Below, one piece after another: positions 44,897 through 54,179 of a stretch of DNA of 64,000 nucleotides (the stretch's first letter is position 1; the number at the start of each line of letters is the position of its first letter). The notes beneath the pieces are model-generated. The model saw nothing but the letters and a program-made list of their open reading frames with translations, was not told the origin of the DNA and searched no databases. This stretch comes from Thiothrix nivea DSM 5205 (lineage in GTDB: Bacteria > Pseudomonadota > Gammaproteobacteria > Thiotrichales > Thiotrichaceae), in contig NZ_JH651384.1 in the NCBI RefSeq assembly GCF_000260135.1, positions 1,739,693 to 1,803,692 of the forward strand. Direction: 5' to 3'. Both the position numbers and the translations under genes were made by a program.

Positions 44897-46924
44897 ATGC
44901 ACACAGACAGCGGGCAGCGCCCCTGGCAAACGCTTGCCACCCGGCGTCGGGCAGCCTTTTTTGCCGGTATTGGCCTGCTGACAGCATTGGCAACTTTCTG
45001 GCTGGGCGCAAACCTGCCAGCGGGGCTGCCATTCGCTTGGCAGGCGCTGGTTGTTATCCCTTTCGCCATCCTGTTTTTCTGGCTGGCGCTGGGTTTCATG
45101 ACGGCGCTGGCGGGTTTGTGGGTACTGAATTTCGGCGGCATCAACCGCGTTGCCAGCGCACCTTCCGCCCCCCTACCCCAGTTGCAATCAACGGAAACCA
45201 CCGCGATCCTGCTGCCGATCTACAACGAAGACATCGCCTACGTCTATGCCGGCTTGCAGGCCATCTACCAATCACTGGAACAAACCGGACACTTGCAACA
45301 TTTCGAGTTTTACATCCTGTCGGACTCGGATGACGCCAGTAACTGGCTGCGCGAGGAAGCCGCCTGGACAGCCCTATGCGAGGCAGTCGGCAGCACTGAC
45401 CGCATTCACTACCGCCGCCGCAAGCACCGTACCAAGAAGAAAAGCGGCAACGTGATGGATTTCTGCCGTCGCTGGGGCAAACGCCACCCCTATATGGTGG
45501 TGCTGGACGCCGACAGCCTGATGACTGGCGATACGCTGGTACGGCTGGTCGACGCCATGGAGCGCAACGAGCGCGTCGGCCTGATCCAGACCCCGCTATA
45601 CACGGTCGGGCTGAATACCCTGTATGCACGTGGCCAGCAATTCGTCAACCGCCTGTACGGGCCGGTGTTCTTCGCCGGGCTGCACTGGTGGTGGCTGGGT
45701 GAAAGCCAGTACTGGGGGCATAACGTCATCATCCGCACCCAGGCTTTCATGGCGCATTGCCACCTGCCCAAGCTGGAAGAAAGCGGCAAGCTGGGTGGGG
45801 AAATCCTCAGCCACGATTTTGTGGAAGCGGCCCTGCTCAACCGTGCAGGCTGGGAAACCTGGCTGGCCTATGATCTGGAAGGCAGTTTCGAGCGCCCGCC
45901 ACCGACCCTGACCGATGCACTCAAGCGCGACCGCCGCTGGTGCCAGGGTAACCTGCAACACTGGCGCATCATCTGGTCGCATGGCATTCCCCAGCTGCAC
46001 CGTTTCCTGCTGCTGGGCGGCATCATGTCGTATGTCAGCTCCCCCATCTGGCTGGGTTGGCTGCTGGTGCTGACTGCCATTGCCGTGTCTTACCCGCACC
46101 TGACGCTGATTCCACTGACACCAGGCAATAGCGCCTTGCTGGTCATGACCGTTATCCTGCTGTTTTTCTACAAGACATTCGGGCTAGTGCAGGCGGCACG
46201 CAAACATTCCACCCAACAATTTGGCGGGACACTTGCCCTGAGCGCCAGCGTGATCACCGAAACCCTGCTTTCCATGGTGACGGCTCCGGTACGGATGATG
46301 TATTACAGCCAATTCGTCATTCAAGTATTGCGCGGCAAAAAGGCCGTGTGGGGAACCCAGCAACGTACCGGCGGCGGTCTGGAATGGCACGATGCGGCGC
46401 AGGAATATGGCTGGGTCAGCCTGATTGGTCTGGCGTGGGGGGGATTACTGTTGGCCGTCAACCCGATGACCTTCCTGTGGATGTCACCGGTGCTGGCCGG
46501 GCTGGTGCTGGCGGTGCCACTGGCCATGCTGACCAGCCTCCAGACTAGCGTGCAAAACCCGCTGTTCCGCACGCCTGACGAAGCCGAGCCGGATTTTATC
46601 CTGCAAGCCTTTGAAGAAAATCATGCGCGGATGCAATCCACCCCCTGCATGTCGACCCGCGACCTGTTCACCCGTGTGATTGTCGACCCGCTGGCATTCC
46701 GGCAACACATGACCTACATACCGCAGCGCTCCAATGTGCCGGAGGGTACGCGCCACCAGCGCGAGGATCTGGTCAGGCGCCTGCTGGAACAGGGGCCGGT
46801 TTCCATTTCCAACAGTGAGCGCTTGGTCATTCTGGAAGACGCCGACATGCTTTGCCAATTGCATGCACAGGTCTGGCAGTTGCCGGAAACGCAGTTCCAC
46901 GAACACTGGATGTCGAAGCTGTAA
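44897..46924 (+). CDS. opgH: Glucan beta-1,2-glucosyltransferase OpgH
   Basis: 675 residues. GT2 catalytic core between membrane helices: ILLPIYNEDIAYVYAGLQAI, MVVLDADSLMTGDTLVRLVD and the QxxRW-like KRDRRWCQGNLQHWRI, with SHDFVEAALLNRAGW. Membrane segments flank it on both sides. It is shorter at the N-terminus than the E. coli protein (847 aa), which carries a long cytoplasmic extension; many species have the short form. It builds the glucan backbone from UDP-glucose with OpgG. Confidence 0.93.
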   Translation: MHTDSGQRPWQTLATRRRAAFFAGIGLLTALATFWLGANLPAGLPFAWQALVVIPFAILFFWLALGFMTALAGLWVLNFGGINRVASAPSAPLPQLQSTETTAILLPIYNEDIAYVYAGLQAIYQSLEQTGHLQHFEFYILSDSDDASNWLREEAAWTALCEAVGSTDRIHYRRRKHRTKKKSGNVMDFCRRWGKRHPYMVVLDADSLMTGDTLVRLVDAMERNERVGLIQTPLYTVGLNTLYARGQQFVNRLYGPVFFAGLHWWWLGESQYWGHNVIIRTQAFMAHCHLPKLEESGKLGGEILSHDFVEAALLNRAGWETWLAYDLEGSFERPPPTLTDALKRDRRWCQGNLQHWRIIWSHGIPQLHRFLLLGGIMSYVSSPIWLGWLLVLTAIAVSYPHLTLIPLTPGNSALLVMTVILLFFYKTFGLVQAARKHSTQQFGGTLALSASVITETLLSMVTAPVRMMYYSQFVIQVLRGKKAVWGTQQRTGGGLEWHDAAQEYGWVSLIGLAWGGLLLAVNPMTFLWMSPVLAGLVLAVPLAMLTSLQTSVQNPLFRTPDEAEPDFILQAFEENHARMQSTPCMSTRDLFTRVIVDPLAFRQHMTYIPQRSNVPEGTRHQREDLVRRLLEQGPVSISNSERLVILEDADMLCQLHAQVWQLPETQFHEHWMSKL

Positions 46925-46954
46925 CCAGGCATCCAGTGTTCACCAGCCGTTACG

Positions 46955-47365
46955 TTACTGGTAGTTGGTTGTATACTGGCGCTGGACGTTCATCACCGTA
47001 AAGGTCACGGGGTCGACTTCAATAGTAACCTCATCCCGCATCTGGTTAGTGGGCATGACGTTGCCACCAATCAGGCTGCCCGCCAGCGAACCAAGCGGCC
47101 CGCCCATGTAGCCGCCGACTGCCGCCGCGCCTGAAGACACTACCTGCTTTTCAACATTATTGTTCATGGTGTAAGCATAGACCAGTACCCTGCGCTGCGG
47201 CGTCACCGTAAGGGAGGTCGGCCTCCCCAGGCGCTGGACAACTTCCTGTTCTGTCGTTTGGCCCTGCCTGATCATGCTGAGTTGCTGGTTGTCAATCCTG
47301 ACGCCTGCGGGTGCGCACGCACCTAGCAAAACAGCCGACAGCGAATAAACAAGAAGTTGTTTCAT
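46955..47365 (-). CDS. Small lipoprotein with SmpA/OmlA-like and glycine-zipper regions
   Basis: 136 residues. Lipobox LSAVLLGAC gives a lipidated Cys at about 16. The next part (IRQGQTTEQEVVQRLGRPTS) has the pattern of the SmpA/BamE-like domain. A glycine-rich hydrophobic segment follows (GGYMGGPLGSLAGSLIGG). Envelope location is likely; the role is unknown. Convergent with opgH. Confidence 0.72.
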   Translation of the reverse strand: MKQLLVYSLSAVLLGACAPAGVRIDNQQLSMIRQGQTTEQEVVQRLGRPTSLTVTPQRRVLVYAYTMNNNVEKQVVSSGAAAVGGYMGGPLGSLAGSLIGGNVMPTNQMRDEVTIEVDPVTFTVMNVQRQYTTNYQ

Positions 47366-47443
47366 TCATATCTCCAAAATGTCTTAATGCCCATTATGAC
47401 ATTCGAGACAGCGGCTTTGTTCAAAACGAAAGCGAGCCGACGC

Positions 47444-49609
47444 TTATGTCGTCAAACGCCGGTAAATATCGGCCACCTTCAGCGGTAACTTTTTCACATC
47501 ATCGATCTCCACCCAGTTGGCGTGGCCGTACATGTGCGGCAAATAATCCTTGCCGTGCTTGTCAATGGTGATGCAAAACGGGTGGATGCCGGTGCGGCGC
47601 GCCTCAAACAGCGCTTGGCGGGTGTCTTCAATCCCGTACTGGGTGTTGTAGATGTCGAAATAATCTTCAGGCTTGCCGTCGGAAAGCGTGATCAACAGCC
47701 GGGTTTTCGCTTCCACAGCATTCAGCTTCTGACTCAGATGGCGGATCGCCACCCCCAGACGGGTGTAATCTTTCGGCACAATCCCGGCAATACGCGCCTT
47801 GGTGTCGGCGTTGTAAAGATCGTCGAAGCTTTTGATGCGGTAGATTTCGCAACGCTTGCGCCCGATGCCGGAAAAGCCGTAAATCGCGTAACGGTCGCCC
47901 AGCGTTTCCAGCACTTCGCACAACATCACCAGCGCTTCGCGTTCGGCTTCGTTGATCCAGCCCTTGGTGCTACCGCTCATGTCGACCATGAACATTACCG
48001 CCAGATTGCGGTCAGCGCGATGCATGTGCTGGAACAGCTTGTCGCTCATTTCGCTGCCGTCGCGGCTGTCGGCCAGCGCTTCCACCAGTGCGTCGATGTC
48101 CACGTCATCGCCCTGCGACTGGCGCTTCAACAAGCGGTTTTCATCGCGCATGGCCTCGAACGTGCGGCGCAAATGCTTGACCAGCCCCTGATATTTTTCC
48201 TGCACCCTGTCGACGTAGGCCGGGTCGCCTGCGGTCATTTCAATTTCGCGCAACACGCACCAGTTCTTGCGGTAATGCTGGCGGGCGTAATCCCATTCGC
48301 CATACAGGAACGCGCCCTCTTCGTGGTAGACCCCTTTCCAGACATCCTCCACATCCTTTTCTTCCTTTTGGTAGAGCGAAGGGTCGTATTCGCCATCGCC
48401 CGCCGGCACCAGAAATTCCGGCGGAATATCCCCCCAGTCGAGCATGATGGATGACATCAGTTGCTTCACATCTTCTGGCGGCGCAATCGGCTTGTCTTCC
48501 AGCACCAATTCCACGCCTTCGCCCTGTTGCGCCTCGCGCACCTCAAATTCCGGCGGCGACTTCTCTTGTTCCTCCCCTGATAAGGGGAGGTTAGGAGGGG
48601 TTTCTTCCTCCCCCTTATCCTTACCCAGTTCCTTCACCAGTTCCGCCAGCTTCACCCGGAACAGGATTTTTTCCCGCTCCATCCGCGCCTGCATACAGGC
48701 TGTGACGGCTGCGGGGTCGAGACGGGGCTGGTAGACGGGCTGAGGGAATGCCATTCCCAGTACTTCCGGAACCAGTGCCAGTACATCGTTGACAGTCGCA
48801 GAGGGCATATGCAATACGCCCCTACAGGCTTCCCACGACGGGTGTAGGGGCGTATTGTATACACCCTCTCCGCCATGCAAACCTTCCAACCGCTGCATAT
48901 CGCGCCACAAGCCCGGCAACTCCCGCTCCAGGCACGCTTCCAATCGGATCGTATCCAGCGCATGAAACGCCGCCAGCGCCTGTTCCGGGTCGGGGTATGC
49001 CGCAAACGCCGTGGCGAAATCCACCCGGAAACTGCCAAACCGCGTCTGCGCCCACATGAAGGCCACCTGCGCCTTGCACAGCAGGAAATTGTCCTTGGCC
49101 TTTTCCATGCGCGCGGAAATATTGGGCAGAAACAGGGTTTCGCTGTCGGTATACACCTGTTCCCCCTGCGCCAGCTTGAGTCTGCGACCTGACAAGCCGC
49201 AGACGAAGGTGGAAAGCACTGGTTCGACTTCATCGAAGGTAATACCTTCTGCATGGGCATGGGCATTGAGGAGGAAACTGTCGACCTTCTGGATAACATC
49301 CAGCGCCGGACGCAAACCGGAACGGTCGAAGGTGTCCGCCGCGTGTACCGCCCAGGCTTCGATGACGCGCCGCTCCAGACTGTCGAGCGCTTCCACCACG
49401 CGGATGATGAATTCGTGGCTGATGTAGATATTGGTGGTCAGCAAACGGGTTGCCCAGCCGATGATGAAATCCTGCGTGTCACGATCCAGGCCAGACAGGC
49501 CATCGACCAGCTTGTCGACCTTGAGCCAGGTGAACTCGACTTCGTACAGCTCTTCCAACTTTTCCAGCAGGTATTCTGCGGTGTAAGGAGTGCGGGATGC
49601 TTTCATCAT
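47444..49609 (-). CDS. cbbO: CbbO/NorD-like von Willebrand factor A protein
   Basis: 721 residues. The C-terminal VWA domain has the MIDAS site FMVDMSGSTKGW (Asp about 543) followed by Thr and Asp residues in DYTRLGVAIRH and ITLSDGKPEDY. The N-terminal part (to about 320) matches the CbbO/NorD helical region. It partners the MoxR-type ATPase CbbQ encoded directly upstream, and such pairs activate RuBisCO or nitric oxide reductase. Two stretches are encoded by palindromic repeats: about residues 248-269 (YNTPLHPSWEACRGVLHM) and about 336-347 (TPPNLPLSGEE). Both lie in linkers and keep the frame. No RuBisCO or nor genes are in the window, so the target is open. Confidence 0.82.
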   Translation of the reverse strand: MMKASRTPYTAEYLLEKLEELYEVEFTWLKVDKLVDGLSGLDRDTQDFIIGWATRLLTTNIYISHEFIIRVVEALDSLERRVIEAWAVHAADTFDRSGLRPALDVIQKVDSFLLNAHAHAEGITFDEVEPVLSTFVCGLSGRRLKLAQGEQVYTDSETLFLPNISARMEKAKDNFLLCKAQVAFMWAQTRFGSFRVDFATAFAAYPDPEQALAAFHALDTIRLEACLERELPGLWRDMQRLEGLHGGEGVYNTPLHPSWEACRGVLHMPSATVNDVLALVPEVLGMAFPQPVYQPRLDPAAVTACMQARMEREKILFRVKLAELVKELGKDKGEEETPPNLPLSGEEQEKSPPEFEVREAQQGEGVELVLEDKPIAPPEDVKQLMSSIMLDWGDIPPEFLVPAGDGEYDPSLYQKEEKDVEDVWKGVYHEEGAFLYGEWDYARQHYRKNWCVLREIEMTAGDPAYVDRVQEKYQGLVKHLRRTFEAMRDENRLLKRQSQGDDVDIDALVEALADSRDGSEMSDKLFQHMHRADRNLAVMFMVDMSGSTKGWINEAEREALVMLCEVLETLGDRYAIYGFSGIGRKRCEIYRIKSFDDLYNADTKARIAGIVPKDYTRLGVAIRHLSQKLNAVEAKTRLLITLSDGKPEDYFDIYNTQYGIEDTRQALFEARRTGIHPFCITIDKHGKDYLPHMYGHANWVEIDDVKKLPLKVADIYRRLTT
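48571..48603. repeat. Short GC-rich palindrome inside cbbO
   Basis: Stem CCTCCCCT / AGGGGAGG with loop GATA, then TTAGGAGGGGTTT. This is a common dispersed-repeat form and is translated as TPPNLPLSGEE in the linker of the CbbO-like protein. Confidence 0.65.
48802..48867. repeat. Palindromic repeat element, copy B, inside cbbO
   Basis: Arms at 48802-48826 and 48843-48867 are reverse complements with few mismatches and a 16-base spacer. They match the arms of copy A at 41451-41526 (core TGTAGGGGCGTATTG). The element is translated in frame. Confidence 0.85.
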
Positions 49610-49621
49610 TTACCCCCCACC

Positions 49622-50455
49622 TCAAAACAACGCCCCGATCAGCTCGTTGATGGCGGCAATCATGTCGCTGTCATCAGTCAGCGCCAGCGCAATCGCGCCT
49701 TGGCAGGCGGCACGCTGATCCACGCCCCGGGCAATCAGCTTGCCTGCATGCACCAGCAGGCGGGTAGACGCCCCCTCTTCCAGCCCGTTGCCCTTGAGGT
49801 TACGGGTCATGTCGGCCAGTTTCAGCAGTTTATTGGTGGTGGCTTCGTCGAGGCCGGTTTCGTGCATAATGATCCTGCGTTCCAGATCGGCCTTGGGGTA
49901 GTCGAATTCAATGGCAATGAAACGTTGGCGGGTGGACTGTTTCAGTTCCTTCAACACGCTTTGGTAACCGGGGTTGTAGGAAATGGCCAGACAGAAACTT
50001 TCCGGCGCTTCCAGCAATTGCCCCAGCTTTTCGATTGGCATGATACGGCGGTCGTCGGCCAGCGGGTGGATCACCACCATGGTATCTTTGCGCGCTTCGA
50101 CGATTTCATCCAGATAGCAGATGCCGCCAGCACGCACCGCACGGGTCAGCGGGCCATCCACCCACACGGTTTCGCCGCCTTTCACCAGATAGCGCCCGAC
50201 CAGATCGGAGGTAGTCAGGTCATCGTGGCAGGAAACGGTAATCATCGGGCGTTGCAGTTTCCACGCCATGTATTCCATGAAACGGGTCTTGCCGCAACCG
50301 GTCGGCCCCTTCAGCAACACGGGCAGATGACTGGCGTAGGCGGCCTCGAACAGGGTAATTTCATCCCCGACAGCGACGTAATAGGGTTCTTTTTCAATCA
50401 GGTAGGAAGACGGGTCGTGGATAAGGGCGTTATTGTTGCTGGCAATGTTTCCCAC
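49622..50455 (-). CDS. cbbQ: CbbQ/NorQ-type AAA+ (MoxR) ATPase
   Basis: 277 residues. Walker A GPTGCGKT (50-57), Walker [15 protein letters not shown], sensor-1 ISYNPGYQ, and the C-terminal CbbQ_C region. [20 protein letters not shown] and [11 protein letters not shown] are typical of CbbQ/NirQ/NorQ. It precedes cbbO by 12 bases on the same strand and works as a remodelling motor with the VWA partner. Confidence 0.88.
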   Translation of the reverse strand: MGNIASNNNALIHDPSSYLIEKEPYYVAVGDEITLFEAAYASHLPVLLKGPTGCGKTRFMEYMAWKLQRPMITVSCHDDLTTSDLVGRYLVKGGETVWVDGPLTRAVRAGGICYLDEIVEARKDTMVVIHPLADDRRIMPIEKLGQLLEAPESFCLAISYNPGYQSVLKELKQSTRQRFIAIEFDYPKADLERRIIMHETGLDEATTNKLLKLADMTRNLKGNGLEEGASTRLLVHAGKLIARGVDQRAACQGAIALALTDDSDMIAAINELIGALF

Positions 50456-50618
50456 TACATACTCCTGTGGCTGGTGAACTCGACAGCAGGATCATAGCAG
50501 CAACAAACCATCCAGGGGTATTGTCTGCGCCATATGTCAGGAAAAGTGGCCAACAAACTTTCCCGGTGATAGATTTACCCGCACCCAAAATAATAATAAC
50601 AACAAGAAAATCACGACC

Positions 50619-51137
50619 ATGAGCACAACAGAAGCAGACATCGAATTGGCAGCACCGGTGCAGGACAAAAACCTCGACATGGTGCGCAACATCCTGTTCG
50701 GCGAACAAAGCCGTGAAAACGAAAAGCGCTTGGCCACGCTGGAGCGTTTCGTCAAGGTCTGGACGAATTCCGTGCGCGACGAAATGCGCAAGAACATGGA
50801 CAGCCTCAACCACGAAATCCTCATGCTGCAAGACCTGCTGGATCAGGAAGCCAAAGCGCGCATGGAAGACACCGCCATTGCCCGCAAGCATTTTGACCAG
50901 ACCAGCAAAGGCATTGACAGCCTGCAACGCCAGCTACAAGCCAGCGAAACCCGTCTGCAACATAACCTGGAGCAGGAAAGCAACCAACTGACCGACCTGC
51001 TGGACGAACAACGTACCGAACTCCTCGCCCAGCTCAAGCAAGCCACCGAGCAACTGCGTCAGGACAAGGTTGACCGCAACATGGTCGCCGCCCTGCTCGG
51101 CCATGTCAGCCAGCAGCTGGCTAGTGAAACGGTGTAA
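50619..51137 (+). CDS. Coiled-coil protein of the GTPase operon
   Basis: 172 residues, soluble, almost entirely predicted coiled coil (about 55-165; HFDQTSKGIDSLQRQLQASE). The N-terminal sequence LDMVRNILFGEQSRENEKRL shares the short motif RN(I/L)LFG with the start of the next protein, which may be an interaction motif. First gene of a four-gene unit: gaps to the following genes are 3, 13 and 1 bases. No family name recognised. Confidence 0.75.
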   Translation: MSTTEADIELAAPVQDKNLDMVRNILFGEQSRENEKRLATLERFVKVWTNSVRDEMRKNMDSLNHEILMLQDLLDQEAKARMEDTAIARKHFDQTSKGIDSLQRQLQASETRLQHNLEQESNQLTDLLDEQRTELLAQLKQATEQLRQDKVDRNMVAALLGHVSQQLASETV

Positions 51138-51140
51138 GCC

Positions 51141-52616
51141 ATGCAGGGCACGCCCGACATTGCCCAGTTACGTAATCTGCTGTTCGGCAAAGGCTATGAT
51201 GAGCTGCTGGCGCTGAAGGAACAGTTTGCAAACTCCGACCGCTACAGCGCCAGCGTCGCCAGCATCATCGCCGAAGCCATCAGCCTGCGTCTGCAACAGG
51301 ACGACGCCCTGCCCACCGTGCTGGAACCGGTAGTGGAGCAAAGTATTACCCGCGCTATCCACAACCAGCCCAAACACTTTGCCGATGTGCTGTACCCGGT
51401 GATGGGGCCGGCCATCCGCAGATCCATCCAGCAGGCACTCAGCGAAATGCTGGAAAACATCAACCAGCTACTGGAACACAGCTTTTCCCTGCGTACCTTG
51501 CGCTGGCGTTTCGACGCCTGGCGCACGGGGCACAGCTACGCCCAGATTGCCCTGCTGCATAACCTGGTCTACCAGGTCGAGCAGGTCTTCCTGATCCACC
51601 GCGACAGCGGCCTGCTGCTGCACCATCGGGTGGCTGAGAACGCCATTAGCAAAGACCCGGAAATCGTCTCCGGAATGCTGACCGCCATCCAGGATTTCAT
51701 CCAGGACTCTTTCGCCATCAACAGCGAGGATACTCTCGACTCACTGCGCCTCGGCGAACTGACCGTATTGGTGGAACACGGCCCCCACGCCATTACCGCG
51801 CTGGTGGTGCGCGGCACGGTTCCGGGAGAATTGCGATCGCTGCTGGCGAACACGTCCGCCGCCATCCACAGCCACTACGCACAAGCGCTCCAGGCTTACC
51901 AGGGCGACGCCAGCCAGCTCGCCGGGGTTGAAACCCTACTGGAACCCTGCCTCAAGCGCCAAACCCGCCCCCAGCAACGGCGCAGGCCATGGCTGGCCTA
52001 TGTCCTGCTGGGCGCGCTGCTGGCAACAGCTGCTTACGGCCTTTACGCCTACTACCAGCGGCAGGCACAACAGGAAGCCGCAACCCGGCAGGTGCAACAG
52101 GCCGTCCAGGACAAACTGCAACACTTGCAACAAGCGCTGACCGAACAGCAAAGCCGCAATGCCGAGCTGGAAACCAGCCTGCAAGACCTGCGTGCACAAC
52201 ACAGCCAAACCGCAGCACAACAGGCGCAGGAAACTGCCGCCAACGAGCAGCAACTGGCAGCCCTTGCCCAGCAACTGGATGCCTCGGCCTACCCGTTCGC
52301 CCACGCCCAGGCAGATGTTGACCCAACCAGCCCCGCTGTACAGCAAGTGGGCAAGACCATCCGCCAATTGCTACAAATGGCCCAGTCACTCAACAAAATT
52401 CCGCAAATCACCCTGGTCGGCAATACCGACGCGAGCGGCACTGAAACCATCAACCAAACCCTGGCACAAGACCGCGCAACCAACATGCGTAAAGCCCTGA
52501 TCCAAACCGGCATCCCAGCTTTTATCCTGCTGGCACAGCCCGCCTACCAACCAGGCACGCCGACGGAAGCCCATAAAAACGAACGCGGCATCCGCTACAA
52601 GGTAGAACTTTATTAG
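51141..52616 (+). CDS. Inner-membrane OmpA-domain protein with large cytoplasmic region
   Basis: 491 residues. The long N-terminal helical region (about 1-280) has no signal peptide and starts IAQLRNLLFGKGYDELLALK. One membrane helix follows (WLAYVLLGALLATAAYGLYA, about 283-305), then a periplasmic coiled coil (about 310-370) and a C-terminal OmpA-like peptidoglycan-binding domain (about 385-490) with ITLVGNTDASGTETINQTLA then QDRATNMRKAL. The topology implies a link between the cytoplasmic GTPase machinery and the cell wall. Confidence 0.85.
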   Translation: MQGTPDIAQLRNLLFGKGYDELLALKEQFANSDRYSASVASIIAEAISLRLQQDDALPTVLEPVVEQSITRAIHNQPKHFADVLYPVMGPAIRRSIQQALSEMLENINQLLEHSFSLRTLRWRFDAWRTGHSYAQIALLHNLVYQVEQVFLIHRDSGLLLHHRVAENAISKDPEIVSGMLTAIQDFIQDSFAINSEDTLDSLRLGELTVLVEHGPHAITALVVRGTVPGELRSLLANTSAAIHSHYAQALQAYQGDASQLAGVETLLEPCLKRQTRPQQRRRPWLAYVLLGALLATAAYGLYAYYQRQAQQEAATRQVQQAVQDKLQHLQQALTEQQSRNAELETSLQDLRAQHSQTAAQQAQETAANEQQLAALAQQLDASAYPFAHAQADVDPTSPAVQQVGKTIRQLLQMAQSLNKIPQITLVGNTDASGTETINQTLAQDRATNMRKALIQTGIPAFILLAQPAYQPGTPTEAHKNERGIRYKVELY

Positions 52617-52629
52617 AGGTAGAACACCC

Positions 52630-53124
52630 ATGATCCAGAAAAAAATCTGCCTGCTAGGCTCCTTCTCGGTTGGCAAGACTAGCCTGATCCGCCGCTACGT
52701 CGACAGCCTGTTCAGCGACCGCTACCTGACCACGGTCGGCGTCAAAATCGACAAAAAGCAACTCCAACTCAACGGCCAAGACATGACCCTGATGATCTGG
52801 GACATCGCCGGGGAAGACGCTTTCACCAGCATCCGCACTGCTTACCTGCGTGGCATGGCGGGCTACGTCATCGTCATTGACGGTACCCGCCCGCAATCGC
52901 TGGAAGTCGCCACTTCCATCCACCGCATGGTGCAGGAAACCGTAGGTGACTTACCGGTTGCATTTGCCCTCAACAAGGCCGACCTGCAACAGCAATGGCA
53001 ACTCGACAACGCACAACTCGACACCCTGCGCCAGCAGGGGCACACCCTCATCGAAACCAGTGCCAAGCATGACCAGGGCGTCAATGACCTGTTCCTGCAT
53101 CTGGCCAAACAATTTGGCATCTGA
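52630..53124 (+). CDS. Ras/Rab-like small GTPase
   Basis: 164 residues, a complete G domain. G1 GSFSVGKTS (10-18), G2 Thr35 in RYLTTVGVKI, G3 WDIAGED (57-63), G4 NKAD (115-118) and G5 ETSAK (142-146) are all in order, so it is closer to eukaryotic Rab/Ras than to MglA in G3-G5. The catalytic Gln of Ras (Gln61) is replaced by Glu62, which suggests slow intrinsic hydrolysis or a need for a partner. No C-terminal prenylation Cys. It lies between the OmpA-domain protein and the HD-GYP protein; these are probable partners. Confidence 0.9.
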   Translation: MIQKKICLLGSFSVGKTSLIRRYVDSLFSDRYLTTVGVKIDKKQLQLNGQDMTLMIWDIAGEDAFTSIRTAYLRGMAGYVIVIDGTRPQSLEVATSIHRMVQETVGDLPVAFALNKADLQQQWQLDNAQLDTLRQQGHTLIETSAKHDQGVNDLFLHLAKQFGI

Positions 53125-53125
53125 C

Positions 53126-54178
53126 ATGAACTTTACGCTGCCCAACCTGTTCGGCGCACTGGATATGGCTGTATTCCTGCGCCAAGATGCAGACACCTTC
53201 GGCCTGCATACCGAAGCACCGCCTTGGCTGCTGTTCTTCCTGCGCCAAAGCGAACAGGAAGGCTGCTCCCTGAGCCAAACATTCCCCTACCTAAGTTGTT
53301 TCATGGAAGATGCCGAACAACACTGGCAAGCGCATCAAACCCAGCGGCTCCCCTCCGGCATCTGGGTCGAAACGGACGAGCTCGGCAATGAACTGGCGCT
53401 CGAAGCCAACGCCTTGTGGGTTGACGGTCAGGCCGTCCTGCTGATCCAACACCTGGGCGAAAAATACCGTGAGGCAGTCAACCACCTGCAACACCTGCGC
53501 AACGGCCTGCTGGAACAGGAAAAACTCGAAAATGAAGTGCTGCGCCGCACCCTCAAGATCAAGCAACGCGAAGAAGAAATCGCCATCAAGCTGGTCAGCC
53601 TGACCAGTTACCGCGACGAAGAAACCGGCGCACACGTCAAGCGCATCGGCCTGTATGCTGCCGCCATGGCCAAAGCGCTGAACTGGCCAGGCCAACAAGT
53701 CGACGACATCCGCATTGCCGCCCCCATGCACGATATTGGCAAGATTGGCGTCCCCGACAAGATTCTGCTGAAAAAGGGCAAACTGACTGACACCGAATTT
53801 GCCATCATGAAGCGCCACACCGAAATCGGCGCCCGAATGCTGGAAAACTCCAATATTCCCGTGCTCAACATGGCAGCAGAAATTGCCCTCTGCCATCACG
53901 AAAAATGGGACGGCAACGGCTATCCCAGAGGCTTGTCCGGCACCGACATCCCCCTACCCGCCCGTATCACCAGCATCGTCGACATTTACGACGCACTGGT
54001 GCATGAGCGCGTCTACAAGAAAGCCATGAGCGAGAAAGAAGCGCTGGCCTTGATGCAAAGCATGACCCATTCCCATCTAGACCCCGAACTGTTCCAGCTA
54101 TTTTTGGAACTGCTGCCGGTGATGCGGCGCATCCGCAAGGAAGTGAACGAAATTGGCGATTTGTTAGTATCTTACTAA
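53126..54178 (+). CDS. HD-GYP cyclic-di-GMP phosphodiesterase with PAS-like N-terminus
   Basis: 350 residues. The N-terminal 140 residues form a PAS-like region (LGNELALEANALWVDGQAVL), then a coiled-coil linker (LLEQEKLENEVLRRTLKIKQ) and an intact HD-GYP domain: ETGAHVKRIG, MHDIGKIGVPD, HTEIGARML, CHHEKWDGNGYPRGLSG and SIVDIYDALVHERVYKKA. Metal ligands and GYP are all present, so c-di-GMP hydrolysis is expected. It starts 1 base after the GTPase stop, so the GTPase may bind the PAS-like region and control activity. A hairpin follows. Confidence 0.9.
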   Translation: MNFTLPNLFGALDMAVFLRQDADTFGLHTEAPPWLLFFLRQSEQEGCSLSQTFPYLSCFMEDAEQHWQAHQTQRLPSGIWVETDELGNELALEANALWVDGQAVLLIQHLGEKYREAVNHLQHLRNGLLEQEKLENEVLRRTLKIKQREEEIAIKLVSLTSYRDEETGAHVKRIGLYAAAMAKALNWPGQQVDDIRIAAPMHDIGKIGVPDKILLKKGKLTDTEFAIMKRHTEIGARMLENSNIPVLNMAAEIALCHHEKWDGNGYPRGLSGTDIPLPARITSIVDIYDALVHERVYKKAMSEKEALALMQSMTHSHLDPELFQLFLELLPVMRRIRKEVNEIGDLLVSY

Positions 54179-54179
54179 A

